44,809 bases of DNA from assembly GCA_902491475.1 (NCBI GenBank), contig CABUHY010000019.1, positions 1 to 44,809 on the forward strand. Direction: 5' to 3'. This document shows positions 16,012 through 23,225 of the stretch, piece by piece; position 1 is the stretch's first letter; every line of letters starts with the position of its first letter. Under the pieces are notes generated by a model. The model saw nothing but the letters and a program-made list of their open reading frames with translations, ran no database searches and was not told where the DNA came from. Origin of the DNA: an uncultured Eubacteriales bacterium (GTDB taxonomy: Bacteria; Bacillota; Clostridia; Oscillospirales; Acutalibacteraceae). Made by a program: the position numbers and the translations under genes.

Positions 16012-16040
16012 TTGACAAACATAAGATACACGGCTATAAT
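16012..16040 (+). promoter_or_regulatory. Full-consensus SigA promoter of plsY
   Basis: TTGACA (16012-16017), 17-nt spacer, TATAAT (16035-16040): an exact consensus promoter, about 45 nt before the plsY start. Confidence 0.85.
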
Positions 16041-16086
16041 ACTTAAACAATATAAAAAAACATAATATCACGGAGTTTGAAATATA

Positions 16087-16740
16087 ATGCTTCACTATTT
16101 AATCAGTGCGATTGTCGGTTATGTCCTCGGTTCGTTGAGCTTTGCCGTTATCGTCTCAAAAACAAAGTACAAGAAGGACATAAGAGATTACGGCTCGAAC
16201 AATGCGGGAATGACTAACACCGCAAGGACTTTCGGCAAAAAAGCTGCGGCGGCGGTGTTTATCGGCGACTTTATAAAGCCTATGATTGCCGCATTGATTG
16301 CCGTGTTTTTGATTTCGGGAAAGGTTGACTCCGTCGGCTGCGGCTACATTGCGGGCACGGCGGCTGTTATCGGTCATATTTTCCCCGTGTTTTTCGGCTT
16401 CAGAGGCGGAAAGGGCGTCGCTTCGATGTTCGGTGTTACAACGGTAATGTCGCCCATATCCGTTCCGATACTTGCAATTCCCTTTTTCACAACGCTCAAA
16501 GCGTCTAAAATGGTATCGCTCTCGTCGATTATATCGGCTGTCTGCGTGCCCGTAGTAACATTTGTGATTTACAGGTTTCTTCCGTTCCTTAATCCGCCCG
16601 CACTGCGCGGAGACTGGAAAATACCCACCGTTTGTACGATTCTGATTGCGGCTCTCGTAATCTTTATGCACCGTTCGAATATCGAGCGTATCAAAAACGG
16701 AGAAGAAAGAAAAATCGGCTCAAAGAAGAGCAAGGAATAA
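16087..16740 (+). CDS. plsY: Acyl-phosphate:glycerol-3-phosphate acyltransferase PlsY
   Basis: A 217-residue integral membrane enzyme that acylates glycerol-3-phosphate from acyl-phosphate, the first step of phospholipid synthesis in most Gram-positives. The family motifs are present: GSLSFAVIV near the start, YGSNNAGMTNTAR (usually GSGNxGATN, here slightly changed), VIGHIFPVFFGFRGGKGVA. Five or more hydrophobic segments are visible, and the tail is basic. ATG at 16087 has CGGAGT upstream. The epimerase-like gene follows after 11 nt, suggesting one transcript. Confidence 0.94.
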   Translation: MLHYLISAIVGYVLGSLSFAVIVSKTKYKKDIRDYGSNNAGMTNTARTFGKKAAAAVFIGDFIKPMIAALIAVFLISGKVDSVGCGYIAGTAAVIGHIFPVFFGFRGGKGVASMFGVTTVMSPISVPILAIPFFTTLKASKMVSLSSIISAVCVPVVTFVIYRFLPFLNPPALRGDWKIPTVCTILIAALVIFMHRSNIERIKNGEERKIGSKKSKE

Positions 16741-16751
16741 GCGGTGATAAA

Positions 16752-17606
16752 ATGACAAACTTTATTGAAAACGGTTATCTTAAAATCGGCGTAAAGGACT
16801 TCGGTGCCGTGCTCACAAGCGTTAAATCGCAAAAGAGCGGATACGAATTCCTCTGGCAGGGCAACCCCGATGTATGGAACGGACAGTCGCCAATACTCTT
16901 CCCCGTTATCGGCAAAATGCTCGATGACAAATACCGCCTTGACGGCAAGGAATACGGTATGATTCGCCACGGTCTTGCAAGGCATTATGATTTTGTTCTT
17001 ATCGAAAAGGACGAAAATTCAATGACCTTTGAACAGACGCAGAACGAGGAAACGCTCAAAAGCTATCCGTATAATTATTCGCTCAAAGTAAAGTTTGAAA
17101 TTAAAGACAATGCGCTTACCGTCACCCACACCGTAAAGAACACAAACGACCGTGTTATGTATTTTTCCATCGGCGCACACCCTGCTTTCAACTGTGAAAT
17201 AGGCGACAGGGTCGTTTTTGAAAAGAACGAAACCCTTTACAGCGAAAGGATTGACCATGACTCCGTTATCACGGGAGACAAGGACCTTATCCTTGACAAT
17301 TCAAACGAAATAGTTCTGTGTGAGCACACCTTTGACAAGGACGCACTGATTTTTGAAAGCCCTGAGTCGGACAAGGTAACGCTTGAAAGCCGAAACAGCG
17401 ACAGGCGGATTGTTTTCACGCTCGGTGACGCACCCTTCTTTGCGGTTTGGTCAAAGCCGAACGCACCGTTTGTATGTCTTGAGCCCTGGCACGGAATAAA
17501 CGACAGCTATGATAAAAAATCGGATATTTCGGAAAAGCGCGGAATTGAAAAATTAAATCCGAACGGGGAATTTTCATTTTCGTGGAAAGCCGAATTTTTT
17601 GAATAG
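16752..17606 (+). CDS. Aldose 1-epimerase-like (galactose mutarotase superfamily) protein
   Basis: A 284-residue soluble protein with the beta-sandwich pattern of the aldose 1-epimerase/YeaD superfamily. The early QSPILFPVIGKM and RHGLARHYDF segments, the central SIGAHPAFNC (family His) and LEPWHGINDS near the end (catalytic Glu region) match. Such proteins interconvert sugar anomers; many act on hexose-6-phosphates or have unknown substrates. A longer frame begins inside plsY at 16632, but ATG 16752 follows GGTGATAA 11 nt after the plsY stop and starts the conserved domain. Co-transcription with plsY is likely; a shared pathway is not evident. Confidence 0.85.
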   Translation: MTNFIENGYLKIGVKDFGAVLTSVKSQKSGYEFLWQGNPDVWNGQSPILFPVIGKMLDDKYRLDGKEYGMIRHGLARHYDFVLIEKDENSMTFEQTQNEETLKSYPYNYSLKVKFEIKDNALTVTHTVKNTNDRVMYFSIGAHPAFNCEIGDRVVFEKNETLYSERIDHDSVITGDKDLILDNSNEIVLCEHTFDKDALIFESPESDKVTLESRNSDRRIVFTLGDAPFFAVWSKPNAPFVCLEPWHGINDSYDKKSDISEKRGIEKLNPNGEFSFSWKAEFFE

Positions 17607-17631
17607 GAAAATATTGTTTACAATTTATCTG

Positions 17632-17660
17632 TTGACTGAAATCGCATTGCATTGTAAAAT
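17632..17660 (+). promoter_or_regulatory. SigA-type promoter of the DUF1292 gene
   Basis: TTGACT (17632-17637), 17-nt spacer, TAAAAT (17655-17660), 27 nt before the start codon. Confidence 0.75.
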
Positions 17661-17687
17661 ATAGATAGAGTTTAGGAGGTGTATCCG

Positions 17688-17990
17688 ATGAGCGATGAAT
17701 ATGGTAACGATATAGTTTCCGTCGTTGACGAAAACGGCGAAGAACATGTTTTTGAAGAGCTTGACAGAATAGAGACCGACAAGGGTCGTTATGTGGCTCT
17801 TACCCCCGTTTTTGACGATGCGGAAGAGATTATAGAGGACGACGGCGAGCTTATTATTTTAAGAGTTGTCGAAGAGGACGGCGAGACTTATCTCGAGCCC
17901 ATTGAGGACAGCGTTGAATTTGATGAGGTCGGCAATCTTTTCGAGGAAAGAATTGCGGAGCTTTACGATTTTGACGACGAAGAAGAATAA
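17688..17990 (+). CDS. DUF1292 family acidic protein (YrzB-like)
   Basis: A 100-residue, strongly acidic cytosolic protein. The DUF1292 pattern is visible: IVSVVDENGEEHVFEELDRI, then YVALTPVF and EIIILR-like strands, then an acidic tail. The family has no established function; it is a small conserved Firmicutes protein often placed near ruvX, which is not seen here. The ATG at 17688 has a full AGGAGGT 7 nt upstream; an earlier in-frame GTG at 17679 overlaps that site. A probable 6S RNA gene follows directly. Confidence 0.88.
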   Translation: MSDEYGNDIVSVVDENGEEHVFEELDRIETDKGRYVALTPVFDDAEEIIEDDGELIILRVVEEDGETYLEPIEDSVEFDEVGNLFEERIAELYDFDDEEE

Positions 17991-18015
17991 AAATATGCGC
18001 ACGGCATAAAATATT

Positions 18016-18206
18016 ATTCCTGCCCGATGCGATAAACGGTTCGGTTGATATTAACCCAACACTTTCTAAAAGGGAACCGTTATACCGACGCCGGGAGCAG
18101 ACCTCCCGTTTTTACGGACGCTGGGAGCATACAAAGGCGAAGGCGAGGTACCCACCTGCTTTTATTTGCAGGTTATTATTCACCGACTGCGGTCGGGCGG
18201 GACGAA
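18016..18206 (+). ncRNA. ssrS: Probable 6S RNA
   Basis: About 190 nt between the DUF1292 gene and a strong terminator, with the overall shape of 6S RNA. The ends form a closing stem, TCCTGCCCGA (18018-18027) with TCGGGCGGGA (18193-18202). Inside are small hairpins GGTT-GATATT-AACC, CGGGAG/CTCCCG and ACCTGC/GCAGGT flanking a large, weakly paired centre. A TAAAAT box (18007-18012) lies at the right distance before it, though no clear -35 was found. The segment GGCGAAGGCGAGGTACCCAC recalls clostridial 6S sequences as I remember them. 6S RNA binds and holds SigA RNA polymerase in stationary phase. Another structured RNA is possible, but a non-coding RNA here is well supported. Confidence 0.7.
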
Positions 18207-18238
18207 AGAACACTTCATTTGAAGTGTTCTTTTTTTGT
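18207..18238 (+). terminator. Terminator of the 6S-like RNA
   Basis: Perfect 10-bp stem AGAACACTTC / GAAGTGTTCT with loop ATTT, then TTTTTTTG. Confidence 0.9.
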
Positions 18239-18347
18239 TTTTTACAGGCTCCCTTGTGTAAAGGGAGCTGTCGTCATTTATGACGACTGAGGGATTGAAA
18301 ATACAACGCGTAGCGTTGATGATATACAATGCTTCGCATTGATTTGT

Positions 18348-18378
18348 CGTATGGACAGCCATTGCGGCTGTCCATACG
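18348..18378. repeat. Hairpin repeat with GACAGCC/GGCTGTC arms, copy 1
   Basis: CGTATGGACAGCC / GGCTGTCCATACG is a perfect 13-bp inverted repeat with a 5-nt loop. Related, less perfect copies lie at 18838-18866 and 39706-39727. Confidence 0.7.
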
Positions 18379-18410
18379 GGTACGCATAAAATAGAAATGC
18401 GCGCAGAACA

Positions 18411-18546
18411 AAGCCTTCCTCTGACGAGGAAGGTGGCACGCCGCAGGCGTGACGGAAGGAGAGACGCAAGTTATAGCGAATTTTCGTTATCTCTCCCTCA
18501 GTCATTTTTTCGCAGAAAAAATGACAGCTCCCTCGTCAGAGGGAGC
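18411..18546. repeat. 136-bp palindromic repeat, copy 1
   Basis: The left end AAGCCTTCCTCTGACGAGG folds on itself, is followed by GGCACGCCGCAGGCGTGACGG, and the right end is TCCCTCGTCAGAGGGAGC. The same element, complete and inverted, occupies 44673-44809. It is a non-coding multi-hairpin sequence of the MITE type; the short frames that cross it are not genes. Confidence 0.8.
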
Positions 18547-18582
18547 GAAACTTCTCGGTTAATTTCATATTTATTTAGAGCG

Positions 18583-18606
18583 TAGGGCGGGGGCTTGCTC
18601 CCGCCG
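18583..18606. repeat. Short palindromic repeat GGCGGG..CCCGCC, copy 1
   Basis: GGCGGGGGCTTGCTCCCGCC hairpin. Inverted copies are at 18793-18816 and 39633-39656 with near-identical sequence. Confidence 0.75.
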
Positions 18607-18666
18607 CTAGGTTATTGTCTTTTATGTAATTTACGGATAATATAGAACTAAAATTAACGCACAGCC

Positions 18667-18740
18667 CGTAGGGGCGACCTGTGGTCGCCCGCCAATTTCA
18701 GCAGTAACAAAAAAGCGGGCGAACACAGTTCGCCCCTACG
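18667..18740. repeat. Inverted-repeat element with 26-bp ends
   Basis: The left end (18667-18692, CGTAGGGGCGACCTGT...) and right end (18715-18740) are inverted copies of 26 bp with 3 mismatches, enclosing 22 bp. It lies between two inverted copies of the GGCGGG repeat, which gives a nested arrangement. Confidence 0.75.
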
Positions 18741-18792
18741 ATATGATATGAAATATAATTTGATTGTATCGGTTAATTTGCAATATTTCTTT

Positions 18793-18816
18793 CGGCGGGA
18801 GCAAGCCCCCGCCCTA
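18793..18816. repeat. Short palindromic repeat GGCGGG..CCCGCC, copy 2
   Basis: GGCGGGAGCAAGCCCCCGCC, inverted relative to 18583-18606 and identical over its core to 39633-39656. Confidence 0.75.
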
Positions 18817-18950
18817 CCGATACGGTAACGCACACCCCGTATGGACAGCCCTCGCGGCTGTATGTAGGTTTGGGATTTACAATCCCTCCGCCTCACATCC
18901 GTTCGGCACCTCCCTTTACACAAGGGAGGCTTGATACTGCGAATATTTTA

Positions 18951-18990
18951 ATATGATGAGCCTCGTAGAGATATGATGAGCCTCGTAGGG
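18951..18990. repeat. 20-bp tandem direct repeat, two units
   Basis: ATATGATGAGCCTCGTAGAG is followed directly by the same 20 bases with one change (A to G at position 19). Confidence 0.9.
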
Positions 18991-19014
18991 ACCTCATGCG
19001 CTTTTTCAACGCAC

Positions 19015-19046
19015 AAGAAAAAGCGCTCACACTGATGTGTGAGCGC
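19015..19046 (-). terminator. Terminator of the 210-residue cohesin gene
   Basis: Minus strand stem GCGCTCACAC / GTGTGAGCGC (19046-19037, 19032-19023), then TTTTTCTT. Confidence 0.9.
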
Positions 19047-19068
19047 CGAATATCAGAAATGTAAATTC

Positions 19069-19701
19069 TTAGTCTTCGTTCTTTTTCTTCATTGTAACTG
19101 CAACTGCTGCTGCGCAAACTGCAACTGCCGCTGCTGTTGAAACATAAAGCTTACCGCCTGTTTTCTTGATGTCAACGGAATTCTTACCGCTGTCCTTGCC
19201 GTTATCTGCAGCAGCCGTTGTTGACTCTGCGGGCTTGGTTGTTGTAGCCTTATCGGTTACTTCGATAGCAAGCTCGTCGCCTGCAACTGTAACAGCTGTG
19301 CTTGTTCCGTCAATAGCGTCCGTTGCGGAAGCCGTGAAAACGCCGTCCTTCTTGAGAACCTTGAACTTAGCTGTGAAAACAACGCCTGCATCCTTAGCTT
19401 CGGTAGCAACGCTTGCAACTGTGAGTTTGCCGTCAACAGTGTCGTTGATTACTGAAGTAAAGAGGTCGGTAGCCTGAGCTGAACCTGCAACATACTGATA
19501 ATTAGCAGTATTGTATTCAAGAACGCCCTTGAAGCCCGAAAGACCGCTGCTTACTTTGAAAGAAACCGTGATTTCGTCGCCTACTGCTGCGGTGGTTGCC
19601 GATGACTCGAGGTCAACCTTGTATGTGTCAGCCGCAAATGCGGGAACACAAGCAACAGCAATAAGAAGAAGTGCTACGAGAACTGAAAGAACTTTTTTCA
19701 T
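19069..19701 (-). CDS. Small membrane-anchored single-cohesin protein (paralogue A)
   Basis: A 210-residue surface protein. Signal peptide MKKVLSVLVALLLIAVAC..AFA (to about residue 24). One cohesin-like domain spans about residues 25-150, with the hallmarks VGDEITVSFKVSSGLSGFKG, VLEYNTANYQYV and VVFTAKFKVLKKDGVF. A Thr/Lys-rich linker follows (ATTTKPAESTTAAADNGK). A C-terminal hydrophobic helix (about 184-204) and basic tail KKKNED anchor it in the membrane. Cohesins bind calcium-dependent dockerins. Paralogue B (19825-20643) has the same plan, and a dockerin protein lies at 8002-10149. There is no sortase motif. The ATG at 19701 is preceded by AAGGCGG; it has its own promoter and terminator. 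Confidence 0.8.
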   Translation of the reverse strand: MKKVLSVLVALLLIAVACVPAFAADTYKVDLESSATTAAVGDEITVSFKVSSGLSGFKGVLEYNTANYQYVAGSAQATDLFTSVINDTVDGKLTVASVATEAKDAGVVFTAKFKVLKKDGVFTASATDAIDGTSTAVTVAGDELAIEVTDKATTTKPAESTTAAADNGKDSGKNSVDIKKTGGKLYVSTAAAVAVCAAAVAVTMKKKNED

Positions 19702-19788
19702 ATCTTTTTACCGCCTTTTAATAATTTTCGCTTTAATGCGAGTCGATATTATGATAGAAAAGCGCATAAAGCCTTTACTATATGACTA

Positions 19789-19817
19789 ATGATACTATAA
19801 TTCAGTTGAATTGTCAA
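19789..19817 (-). promoter_or_regulatory. SigA-type promoter of cohesin gene A
   Basis: Minus strand TTGACA (19817-19812), 17-nt spacer, TATCAT (19794-19789). It lies in the gap after cohesin gene B and leaves an untranslated leader of about 80 nt. Confidence 0.7.
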
Positions 19818-19824
19818 CAGGATT

Positions 19825-20643
19825 TTATTTATCTTTGTCAATATTTTCGTTTGTTTCGTTCGGAGTTTCGGGTTCGTCCTGCTGTTTTTTCTTTTTGATG
19901 ACAAGGGCAATGATTATTGCCGCCGCAAGAACGAGGAGAGTTGCCGCAACAGCTATGATAATCGCCGCAGTATTGCTCTTTTCGGTCTGTTCCGAAGCAG
20001 AATCGGCTGTTGTGGGCTCCGTGGGCATAATGTCCGCAGGCAAGGTCTCGTCGGGAGCGGGAGCCTTGGCGGTTCCCGTTATACCCTCGATTTTCTTCGT
20101 TGTGCTTGCTTTTTTGCCCGAAGCAGGCTTTGTGACATTTGCCGCAGCAGTCGTCTGAGGCTGAGGAGCGATTGTCTCCTCGGTTGCCGTTCCCGTGCCC
20201 TCGGCTATTGTGAGGACCGTACCCGTAACGGTTGAAGTTATGTCGTTGTTGTTGCCGTCAATGGCTTCGGTTACTTTAAGAGTCATTTTACCGCCTGTTT
20301 TGAGCACCTTGAACTTAGCGGAATACACGGTGCAGGCAGGCTGTTCGCTCATTGCGACTGCCGCCGCCGTAAGTTTTCCCGCTGTTTTATCGTTTACGGA
20401 AACCACAAAGTTTGTGCCCTCGCTTATGCTGTCGTCAACAAGTCTGAAATATGTTGTGTCGTATTCAAGCACAAGCTTTGCGCCCGAAAGACCGCTTCCG
20501 ACATTTACGCTTATCGTAACGGTGTCGCCCTTATTTGCCGTTGACGGAGCCGCCACGAGCGAGGTGGACGCCGCAAACGGGGTAAGGCACAAAAGCGACA
20601 TAAGCATGGTTATTATCAGCATTACGGATATAGTTTTCTTCAT
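19825..20643 (-). CDS. Small membrane-anchored single-cohesin protein (paralogue B)
   Basis: A 272-residue surface protein built like its neighbour. Signal peptide (MKKTISVMLIITMLMSLLC.., to about residue 25). The cohesin-like domain (about 27-152) aligns with paralogue A through NVGSGLSGAKLVLEYDTTYF, DKTAGKLTAAAVA and YSAKFKVLKTGGKMTLKV. The Pro/Thr/Ala linker (about 155-225) is longer. A membrane helix (about 228-250) and a charged tail of about 20 residues end it. A recent gene duplication is likely because the two cohesins match in order and spacing. ATG at 20643 follows AAGGCGG; promoter at 20676-20704. No terminator was seen before gene A, so read-through into A is possible. Confidence 0.8.
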   Translation of the reverse strand: MKKTISVMLIITMLMSLLCLTPFAASTSLVAAPSTANKGDTVTISVNVGSGLSGAKLVLEYDTTYFRLVDDSISEGTNFVVSVNDKTAGKLTAAAVAMSEQPACTVYSAKFKVLKTGGKMTLKVTEAIDGNNNDITSTVTGTVLTIAEGTGTATEETIAPQPQTTAAANVTKPASGKKASTTKKIEGITGTAKAPAPDETLPADIMPTEPTTADSASEQTEKSNTAAIIIAVAATLLVLAAAIIIALVIKKKKQQDEPETPNETNENIDKDK

Positions 20644-20675
20644 AGGTTAAACCGCCTTTTATGTTTATCTTCAAT

Positions 20676-20704
20676 ATAATACAATGTTTTAACGATTCGG
20701 TCAA
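20676..20704 (-). promoter_or_regulatory. SigA-type promoter of cohesin gene B
   Basis: Minus strand TTGACC (20704-20699), 17-nt spacer, TATTAT (20681-20676). Confidence 0.75.
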
Positions 20705-20722
20705 TATTTGAGCCGAATTTTT

Positions 20723-20744
20723 GTGTAAAGCGAATTCGCTTTAC
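20723..20744. repeat. Perfect palindrome over the rqcH stop codon
   Basis: An 11-bp inverted repeat, TGTAAAGCGAA / TTCGCTTTACA, includes the rqcH stop codon (20741-20743). No T tract follows in either direction, so it may be a weak terminator or a 3' stabilising hairpin. Confidence 0.6.
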
Positions 20745-22474
20745 AGTTGAATATCCCTGTTCGGTGTTACATAAACGGTATTGTAAACATGATATATGAC
20801 CTTGCCGGGCTTTGCGTTGTTCGGCTTTTTGACATTTTTTATCAAGGTGTAGTCAACGGGCACCTTGTCCGCGTCGCCTGCCGAGCTGAACCGTGCGGCT
20901 ATCCTTGCCGCCTCCTCGATTGCGGTATCGGTAATTTCCCTGTTGTCCGAAACAATCACGGTGTGCGAACCCGCAAAGCTTTGAGTGTGAAGCCACATAT
21001 CATAGTTCTTTGCCGTCTTGAAGGTCAGCTTGTCGTTCTGGACATTGTTCCTGCCGACAAGCACACGGAAGCCGTCCGAGGTTGTGAACTCATACGGCGG
21101 AAGCGTTTTCGGCAACTTTATTTTATCCTTGCTTTTGTGGCGGATATATCCGCCCGAAATCAGCTCCTGCCTTATCTCGGCAATTTCCGCTTCGCTGTCC
21201 GCCCTCGAAAGCTCATCGAGCACGGAGTCGATATACAAAAGCTCCTGTTCGCCGCTCTCGATTAAATCGGCAAGCATTTTTTCGGCAGTAACCGCCTTTT
21301 TGTATTCCTTATAATACTTCTGCGAATTCTGCACGGGAGAAAGTGCGGGATTTACATTTATCCTAACGACATTGTTATTGTCGTAATAATTCTCAATATC
21401 GTAAAACGCCGAACCCTTTTCGAGCCTGTAAAGATTGGAATTTATAAGCTCCGCATAGATACGCAGAGTTTCCTTGTCGTCGCACTTTTCAAGCTGCATT
21501 TTCTGAAGATTGACCTTTTTTGCAACCCTCTGCGAGGCGTTGTTCAAAAGCTTGAGCATATCGCCCGCACGGCGTTTGATTCGATAGGTTCTGTCCTTTT
21601 CAAAGCAGAACTCGTCGAGCAGCTCGGAAAACGAAGAATATTTCTTCACGGGATAATTTTCGCCGTACTGCGTGATATTCATAAACGAAAAATCGACGGG
21701 ATTGCCCTCGGGGTCGAACACAACCTGCGGAGAGGGCTTGTTTTGGAAAATTATATCCTGAATTTCAACGATTTTATCATACAAAACGCTCTCGTCGATA
21801 ACCGTCATATCCTCAACCGCCTTGTCCGAGCAGGCAAAGGCGATTTCACGGCAAACGACGGGAGAAACGCCGAGCACGCTTGAAAGGATTGCCGAGGAGA
21901 GCTTTTGATTTTTCTTTTCGCATACCGCCTTTACTATCTCCCCTGCCGAGCACTGCGAGATGTCGAGCTTGTTCTGGCTCGGCGGCAAAAGATAAGTGCC
22001 GCCCGGGAGAACCTCACGGTAGGTGGATTTGGTTTCGTCCACCCTCTTAACGGCGTCAATGACCTTGCCGTTTTCGTTTACAAGCACTATATTGCTGCGC
22101 TGTGCCATAATTTCGATAAACACCTTGAGTTTTACCTTATCGCCTATCTCATCAGTGGCGTCAAAACACAATTCAAGCACCCTGTCGAGCGAAACCTGAT
22201 TTATCTGCGTGAGCGTTGCCCCGACAAGGCGTTTTCTCAAAAGCATACAGAGCATGGGCGGCTTTTGCGGATTTTCAAGCGACTGCGAGGTAATGTGTAT
22301 CCTCGGCGAGATTGCCTGTGCCGACATATACAGCCTGTATGCTCCGCTTCGGGTCCTCATTAAGAACACAAGCTCGCATTTCGACGGCTGATAAACCTTT
22401 TCCACCTTTGCTCCGAGCAAATATTCGCTTATTTCGTTTTTTATAAATCTTAAAGTTATTCCGTCAAGTGCCAT
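20741..22474 (-). CDS. rqcH: Rqc2 homologue RqcH (NFACT family, FbpA-like)
   Basis: A 577-residue protein of the NFACT family. Bacterial RqcH binds split 50S subunits carrying stalled nascent chains and adds alanine tails for degradation. The N-terminal NFACT-N domain begins MALDGITLRFIKNEI with the conserved D-G, and includes PKMLCMLLRKRL-like and VFIEIMAQRSNIVLV. A central coiled-coil region covers about residues 270-420. The C-terminal NFACT-R domain includes SDGFRVLVGRNNVQNDKLTF and MWLHTQSFAGSHTVI. The length is usual. ATG at 22474 is 7 nt after the NIF3 stop, so trmK-NIF3-rqcH read as one unit. Confidence 0.95.
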   Translation of the reverse strand: MALDGITLRFIKNEISEYLLGAKVEKVYQPSKCELVFLMRTRSGAYRLYMSAQAISPRIHITSQSLENPQKPPMLCMLLRKRLVGATLTQINQVSLDRVLELCFDATDEIGDKVKLKVFIEIMAQRSNIVLVNENGKVIDAVKRVDETKSTYREVLPGGTYLLPPSQNKLDISQCSAGEIVKAVCEKKNQKLSSAILSSVLGVSPVVCREIAFACSDKAVEDMTVIDESVLYDKIVEIQDIIFQNKPSPQVVFDPEGNPVDFSFMNITQYGENYPVKKYSSFSELLDEFCFEKDRTYRIKRRAGDMLKLLNNASQRVAKKVNLQKMQLEKCDDKETLRIYAELINSNLYRLEKGSAFYDIENYYDNNNVVRINVNPALSPVQNSQKYYKEYKKAVTAEKMLADLIESGEQELLYIDSVLDELSRADSEAEIAEIRQELISGGYIRHKSKDKIKLPKTLPPYEFTTSDGFRVLVGRNNVQNDKLTFKTAKNYDMWLHTQSFAGSHTVIVSDNREITDTAIEEAARIAARFSSAGDADKVPVDYTLIKNVKKPNNAKPGKVIYHVYNTVYVTPNRDIQL

Positions 22475-22481
22475 ATTTTCC

Positions 22482-23225
22482 TCAGATATAAGTTATCGGT
22501 GTTTTCTGTTCAAACACCGTGAATTTTACATTTTCAAATTTCTTTTGAAGCCTGTCGCAAAGCGGTTTTACGGAGATTGCTTCGGTTTCAAAATGTCCTG
22601 CGGCTATAAGACCTATGCCGAGGGCTGCTGCGTCAAGGAAGTCGTGATGACCCGCGTCGCCCGTAACAAGCAAATCGCAGCCCATTTCCTTGGCTTCGCA
22701 GAGGTAATCGCTGCCCGCACCGCCGCAAAAGGCAACCTTTGATACGGTTTTGTCGGTAAGGCAGGCTCTGACATTTGTCGAAAGCGTATTTTTGACAAAT
22801 TCCGCAAATTCGCCGACCGTGGTTTTTTCAACCTCGCCCAAAGTGAGTATGCCAGAGGGTGATTTGGTTGTGTTTTTTGCCGAAAGCGTGTCTGCCAAAA
22901 TGTCGCTGACGCCGCCCGAAGCCACATCGTACGAGGTGTGAGCGCATATAACGGAAAGTCCGTTATTGACTGCGGTGTAGACCTCACTGCCGCACTTTAC
23001 CTGCTTTATTGCGCCGAAAATTATCGGATGGTGTGTAATGACAAGCTCGCAGCCCGTATCTTTTGCGGCTTCCAGCACCTCGTTTGTGCAGTCGAGAGCC
23101 ATAAGCACCTTTGTAATCTCTTTGTTTTCGTCGCCTATGAGAAAACCGCTGTTGTCCCACTCCTCCTGTGCGGAGAACGGGGCAAAGCAGTCAATGTATT
23201 CATATATTTCCTTTGCCTTGGGCAT
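22482..23225 (-). CDS. NIF3/DUF34 family dinuclear metal-centre protein
   Basis: A 247-residue member of the NIF3-like (YqfO) family, which forms a toroid with two metal ions per subunit. Its role is still debated, with GTP cyclohydrolase-like and metal-chaperone proposals. Metal ligands can be read in ITHHPIIFG, CAHTSYDVASGGVSD and the late GHFETE. It overlaps the end of trmK by 26 nt, which is the classic Firmicutes trmK-NIF3 pair and implies translational coupling. The start is ATG at 23225. Confidence 0.93.
   Translation of the reverse strand: MPKAKEIYEYIDCFAPFSAQEEWDNSGFLIGDENKEITKVLMALDCTNEVLEAAKDTGCELVITHHPIIFGAIKQVKCGSEVYTAVNNGLSVICAHTSYDVASGGVSDILADTLSAKNTTKSPSGILTLGEVEKTTVGEFAEFVKNTLSTNVRACLTDKTVSKVAFCGGAGSDYLCEAKEMGCDLLVTGDAGHHDFLDAAALGIGLIAAGHFETEAISVKPLCDRLQKKFENVKFTVFEQKTPITYI

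Larger units (their letters stand above)
18247..18932. repeat. Split palindromic repeat (MITE-like), arms at 18247-18297 and 18880-18932
   Basis: The left arm starts GGCTCCCTTGTGTAAAGG and ends GAGGGATTG. The right arm is its inverted counterpart (CAATCCCTCC ... CTTTACACAAGGGAGGC). Such arms normally sit close together in clostridial intergenic repeats. Here about 580 bp separates them, filled by at least four other repeats (see 18348, 18411, 18583, 18667). No gene is seen in 18239-19014 on either strand. Confidence 0.65.

Noticed and set aside
18278..18585. Short open frames in 18045-18923 with peptides such as RRKNDSSLVRGSE
   Set aside because: They are translations of the palindromic repeats; the same peptide recurs at 44398-44787 over the second repeat copy.
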